This document shows, in pieces, positions 60,543 through 64,000 of a DNA stretch of 64,000 nt. The notes under the pieces were generated by a model, which was given only the letters and a program-made list of their open reading frames with translations, ran no database searches and was not told the DNA's origin. The number at the start of each line of letters is the position of its first letter. The stretch's first letter is position 1. The stretch comes from Pseudomonas lundensis (GTDB lineage: Bacteria; Pseudomonadota; Gammaproteobacteria; Pseudomonadales; Pseudomonadaceae): NCBI RefSeq assembly GCF_002269125.1, contig NZ_NQKI01000019.1:1-64000 (forward strand), in the 5' to 3' direction. A program made the translations under genes and the position numbers.

Positions 60543-61271
60543 ATGAGTGTGACCGATTCCGTCAGCAACAAGACCCTCAATCAGGTGCTGGCCAACTCTG
60601 CCCAGGCCAAAGCCACGGACACCAGCCTTACGGCGGCTTCCAAGGCAGTGGCGGGCAGCAGCAAGTCGCTGGGCAAGGATGCGTTCTTGCAATTGCTGGT
60701 TACTCAGTTGAAAAACCAGAACCCGCTGGACCCGCAGGACAACACCGCGTTTGTCGCGCAGTTGGCCCAGTTCAGCAGCCTGGAAGGCATCACCACCCTG
60801 AACGATTCGGTGAACGCCATCACCGGCGGCTTGCAGTCTTCGCAAGCGTTGCAGGCGTCCTCATTGGTAGGGCGTTCGGTGATCGTGCAAACCAGTGAAG
60901 CACTGGTGGATACCGCTAGCGAGAAGCCGTTCAACGGCACCGTGGTGGTTAAAGACGCGGACGCCAAGCCGACTATCAAGATCACTGATGCGGATGGCGA
61001 AGTGGTACGGACCATCGAAATGGGCGCCCAGAAAGCGGGCAACGTCGATTTCACCTGGGACGGCAAAAATGATGATGGCGAGTTGATGCCCAAAGGCAAT
61101 TACACCTTCACCGCATCGTCCAAAACGGACACGGGTACGACGGCACTCACCACCTACCTGCCCGCCACGGTCAACAGTGTGACGCTGAGCAAAACCGGTG
61201 GTGAAATCATGCTCAATCTTGCAGGTCTGGGCAGCATCGGCATGTCCAAAGTCCAGACCATTGGCCTCTAA
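60543..61271 (+). CDS. flgD: Flagellar hook assembly protein FlgD
   Basis: Hook cap (scaffold) that guides polymerisation of FlgE and is then lost. 242 residues: N-terminal KDAFLQLLVTQLKNQNPLDPQDNTAFVAQLAQFSSLEG is the conserved export and cap region, followed by a tudor/FnIII-like C-terminal part including FTWDGKNDDGELMPKGNYTF. 15 bases after flgC. Confidence 0.95.
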   Translation: MSVTDSVSNKTLNQVLANSAQAKATDTSLTAASKAVAGSSKSLGKDAFLQLLVTQLKNQNPLDPQDNTAFVAQLAQFSSLEGITTLNDSVNAITGGLQSSQALQASSLVGRSVIVQTSEALVDTASEKPFNGTVVVKDADAKPTIKITDADGEVVRTIEMGAQKAGNVDFTWDGKNDDGELMPKGNYTFTASSKTDTGTTALTTYLPATVNSVTLSKTGGEIMLNLAGLGSIGMSKVQTIGL

Positions 61272-61300
61272 GCCGACTTACAAGCCTTAAGGAGTGCAAC

Positions 61301-62629
61301 ATGTCTTTTAATATCGGCCTTAGCGGCCTCTATGCGGCCAACAAACAACTCGACGTTACCGGCAACAACATCGCCAACGTCGCAACGTCCGGTTTCAAAT
61401 CGTCCCGTGCCGAGTTCTCGGACATTTACTCGGCGAGCAAGCTGGGCATTGGCAGCAAGACCATCGGCAGCGGTGTGAACCTGGCCAACGTTTCGCAAAA
61501 CTTCGGTCAGGGTGCCATCAACAACACCGGCAACCTGCTCGACATGGGCATTCAGGGTAACGGCTTTTTTGTTTTGAGCGACAACGGTTCCCTGAGCTAC
61601 ACCCGGGCCGGTACGTTCAAGGCCGATAAAGACGGTTACGTCACCAACACCGACGGTACTGCGCGCTTGCAGGGCTACGGCGTAGATGCCAACGGCAAGA
61701 TCGTCAACGGTGTACTGACTGACCTGCGCATCGACACCTCGAACCTCGCGCCACGCGCAAGCGGCTCGGTGGACTCGACCATCAACTTGAATTCGACCAG
61801 TGATGTGGTTAATCAGGTGGACAACAAGTTCGATCCGCTGAAGGCCGAAACCTACAGCAAAAAATTCACCACCACGATCTATGACACGCAGGGCAACGCC
61901 CACGAAATGGATCAGTACATGGTGAAAACGGATTCCAACACGTGGAAAACCTACACGCTTGTTGATGGTCGCAACCCTGATGGCAGCCCCGTGACGGGCA
62001 CAGGCGCCAAAGACCCGGTCGCTTCGACCATGGTCTTCGATTCGGCTGGCGCGCTGACCAGCGTGACCACGCCAAACCCGGTGCCAGGCGAACCGGACAT
62101 CATCAGCAGCACGTTGACCGTGGCTGACTGGGGACCCGGTGCCATGGTTAACGGGGCATGGGTCACCAACGGTGCCGCTGCGAAAGATGGCGGTATTGCG
62201 ATCAACATGGCCAAAACCACGCAGTACAACACGGACACCTCACGCAACCCGCCAACTCAGGACGGCTACGCCACGGGCCAGATCACCAACTTGACCATCG
62301 ACGGCTCGGGCGTCATGTTCGCCAACTTCAGCAACAACCAGAGCCGTGCCATTGGCCAGATCTCCCTGGCCAGCTTTACCAACGAACAAGGCTTGCAGCC
62401 TGTGGGCGGCACGGCGTGGAAAGAAACCTTCGCTTCGGGCCAGGCCGGTTACGACGCGCCGAAGATCGGTACGTTGGGGGCCATCCAGTCCAACTCGCTG
62501 GAAGACTCCAACGTCAACTTGACCAACGAACTGGTTGACCTGATCAAGGCGCAAAGCAACTACCAGGCGAACGCCAAGACCATCTCCACCCAGAGCACCA
62601 TCATGCAGACCATCATTCAGATGACCTGA
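61301..62629 (+). CDS. flgE: Flagellar hook protein FlgE
   Basis: Subunit of the hook, the flexible joint between rod and filament. 442 residues: N-terminal rod/hook motif MSFNIGLSGLYAANKQLDVTGNNIANVATSGFKSSRAEFSDIY, variable middle domains (Thr/Ser/Asn-rich), and C-terminal LVDLIKAQSNYQANAKTISTQSTIMQTIIQMT. Last gene before a terminator here; the distal flgF-L genes are not in the window after it. Confidence 0.95.
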   Translation: MSFNIGLSGLYAANKQLDVTGNNIANVATSGFKSSRAEFSDIYSASKLGIGSKTIGSGVNLANVSQNFGQGAINNTGNLLDMGIQGNGFFVLSDNGSLSYTRAGTFKADKDGYVTNTDGTARLQGYGVDANGKIVNGVLTDLRIDTSNLAPRASGSVDSTINLNSTSDVVNQVDNKFDPLKAETYSKKFTTTIYDTQGNAHEMDQYMVKTDSNTWKTYTLVDGRNPDGSPVTGTGAKDPVASTMVFDSAGALTSVTTPNPVPGEPDIISSTLTVADWGPGAMVNGAWVTNGAAAKDGGIAINMAKTTQYNTDTSRNPPTQDGYATGQITNLTIDGSGVMFANFSNNQSRAIGQISLASFTNEQGLQPVGGTAWKETFASGQAGYDAPKIGTLGAIQSNSLEDSNVNLTNELVDLIKAQSNYQANAKTISTQSTIMQTIIQMT

Positions 62630-62646
62630 TGGGCGAATGCGCGTGT

Positions 62647-62677
62647 AAAAAGCCCCTCGTTTGAGGGGTTTTTTTTG
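62647..62677 (+). terminator. Rho-independent terminator after flgE
   Basis: CCCCTC / GAGGGG stem, GTTT loop, preceded by A-rich sequence and followed by eight T. Confidence 0.93.
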
Positions 62678-62764
62678 CCTGCAGGTTCGGCGTGCGGGTA
62701 GTGCGTACCACCGCTCAAACGCTGTCGGTACCGGTGCGAGCGGTACGGTGCACCCGCCAAAACA

Positions 62765-62809
62765 AAACCCCCGTCAAACCCAACTGTTGCCAGGGTTTAA
62801 CGGGGGTTT
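62765..62809 (-). terminator. Rho-independent terminator of nrdA
   Basis: Long stem AAACCCCCGT(C)AAACCC / GGGTTT(A)ACGGGGGTTT with one mismatch and an 11-base loop; on the minus strand it is followed by TGTTTT. It ends the nrdA transcript with no nrdB in it. Confidence 0.9.
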
Positions 62810-62843
62810 CAGTCAAGCGATTTGACCCGCCAGACAGCTCAGC

Positions 62844-64000
62844 TTATTGGCACGCTTCGCAATCCGGTTCGTCAATGGCGCACGCTTTTGGCACCGGAGC
62901 CGGGCCGGCTGGGGCGGCGGCGACGTCTTCACTTTTGTTGCCGCTCGATACAGCGTTGAGCTTGCCGGTGTTGACGGTGGACTTCTCGGTGCTGGTGGCA
63001 GCCAGGGCACGGAGGTAGTACGTGGTTTTCAGGCCGCGGTACCACGCCATGCGGTAGGTGACGTCCAGCTTCTTGCCCGATGCGCCCGCGATGTACAGGT
63101 TCAGCGACTGAGCCTGGTCGATCCACTTCTGACGACGGCTGGCGGCGTCAACGATCCACTTGGTATCCACTTCGAACGCTGTCGCGTAGAGCTCTTTGAG
63201 TTCTTGCGGAATGCGCTCGATCTGCTGCACGGAACCGTCGTAGTACTTCAGGTCGTTGATCATGACCGAGTCCCACAGGCCGCGGGCCTTGAGGTCGCGA
63301 ACCAGGTACGGGTTGATCACGGTGAATTCGCCCGACAGGTTCGATTTCACGTACAGGTTCTGGTAAGTCGGTTCGATCGACTGCGAGACGCCGGTAATGT
63401 TGGCGATGGTCGCGGTCGGTGCGATGGCCATGATGTTGGAGTTGCGAATGCCTTTTTGCACACGGGCACGAACCGGTGCCCAGTCCAGGGATTCGTTCAG
63501 GTCAACGTCGATGTACTTCTGGCCACGCTGTTCGATCAGGATCTGTTGGGAGTCCAGTGGCAGGATGCCCTTGGACCACAGCGAGCCCTGGAATGTCTCG
63601 TAAGCGCCACGCTCGTCAGCCAGGTCGCAGGACGCCTGAATGGCGTAGTAGCTGACCGCTTCCATCGATTTGTCGGCAAACTCGACCGCTGCTTGCGACG
63701 CATACGGAATGTGCTGCAGGTACAGCGCGTCCTGGAAGCCCATGATCCCCAGGCCGACCGGGCGGTGCTTGAAGTTCGAGTTGCGCGCTTGCGGCACCGA
63801 GTAGTAGTTGATGTCGATTACGTTGTCGAGCATGCGCACGGCCACGTCGATGGTGCGCTTGAGCTTGGCGGTGTCCAGCTTGCCGTCCACGATGTGGTTC
63901 GGCAGGTTGATCGAGCCCAGGTTGCAGACCGCGATTTCATCCTTATTGGTGTTCAGTGTGATTTCGGTGCACAGGTTCGAGCTGTGAACCACGCCCACGT
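62844..64000 (-). CDS. nrdA: Ribonucleotide reductase class Ia, alpha subunit (3' part, runs off the right edge)
   Basis: Catalytic subunit of aerobic ribonucleotide reductase. The visible C-terminal ~385 residues include the active-site Cys in SSNLCTEITLNT (near the right edge), the glutamate-containing AVCNLGSINLPNHI, APTATIANITGVSQSIEP, the paired tyrosine segment LKTTYYLRALAA, and the C-terminal redox Cys pair in DEPDCEACQ that is re-reduced by thioredoxin/glutaredoxin. The N-terminal ATP-cone half lies outside the window. nrdB does not follow it here: flgE is next on the other strand, and nrdB is at 353-1. Confidence 0.96.
   Translation of the reverse strand, partial: VGVVHSSNLCTEITLNTNKDEIAVCNLGSINLPNHIVDGKLDTAKLKRTIDVAVRMLDNVIDINYYSVPQARNSNFKHRPVGLGIMGFQDALYLQHIPYASQAAVEFADKSMEAVSYYAIQASCDLADERGAYETFQGSLWSKGILPLDSQQILIEQRGQKYIDVDLNESLDWAPVRARVQKGIRNSNIMAIAPTATIANITGVSQSIEPTYQNLYVKSNLSGEFTVINPYLVRDLKARGLWDSVMINDLKYYDGSVQQIERIPQELKELYATAFEVDTKWIVDAASRRQKWIDQAQSLNLYIAGASGKKLDVTYRMAWYRGLKTTYYLRALAATSTEKSTVNTGKLNAVSSGNKSEDVAAAPAGPAPVPKACAIDEPDCEACQ

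Overview
The window is chromosomal DNA from a Pseudomonas, most likely of the fluorescens/fragi/syringae side of the genus. The aot-argR-ast arginine locus, ltaE-alaS-lysC-csrA followed by tRNA-Ser, AmrZ, FlgZ and class Ia ribonucleotide reductase all read as typical Pseudomonas proteins. No rRNA, CRISPR array, transposase or integrase was found. Species was not assigned.

Layout. 1-353: 5' part of nrdB (minus). 858-1455: two small exported proteins. 1874-3829: acs, acetyl-CoA synthetase. 4337-9603: aotJQMOP-argR, arginine/ornithine uptake and its AraC-type regulator. 14137-21790: astC-aruFG-astD-astB-(95-aa gene)-astE, the arginine succinyltransferase pathway. This catabolic block is bracketed by two effector-like genes on the opposite strand: a 1381-aa LRR/toxin-type protein (9607-13752) and a 488-aa M91-type metallopeptidase with Ca-binding-type repeats (21775-23241). 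23386-24218: type II lumazine synthase behind an FMN riboswitch. 24413-29877: ltaE, alaS, lysC, csrA. 29939-30507: tRNA-Ser and three tandem tRNA-Arg(ACG). 30949-34954: mgtE, amrZ, phnN, small membrane proteins and tRNA-Arg(CCT).

35105-54893 is an accessory carbon-source region. 36125-43717 is an L-fucose operon (oxidative, non-phosphorylated route to pyruvate and lactate) with a divergent GntR/FadR-type regulator and two identical operator-like palindromes. 44755-51928 holds two tandem phytase-type histidine acid phosphatases, a KdgM-type porin, an organophosphate-type MFS transporter, an inositol-monophosphatase-family enzyme and a LacI-type regulator. Two copies of a 16-bp palindrome tie this second block together. 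I read it as a candidate inositol-phosphate (phytate) scavenging system; this is the best lead in the window. A glutamine-synthetase-like gene and a YcaD-type MFS gene close the region. Many transcripts here, and acs, carry AAnAAnAA motifs of the Hfq/Crc type close to the start codon.

54940-62629 is a flagellar/chemotaxis block: flgZ, flgN, flgM, flgA (minus), then cheV, cheR, flgBCDE (plus). Readable sigma-54 and sigma-28 promoters match the known Pseudomonas flagellar hierarchy. 62844-64000 is the 3' part of nrdA (minus) with its own terminator, so nrdA and nrdB, usually neighbours, lie about 62 kb apart here.
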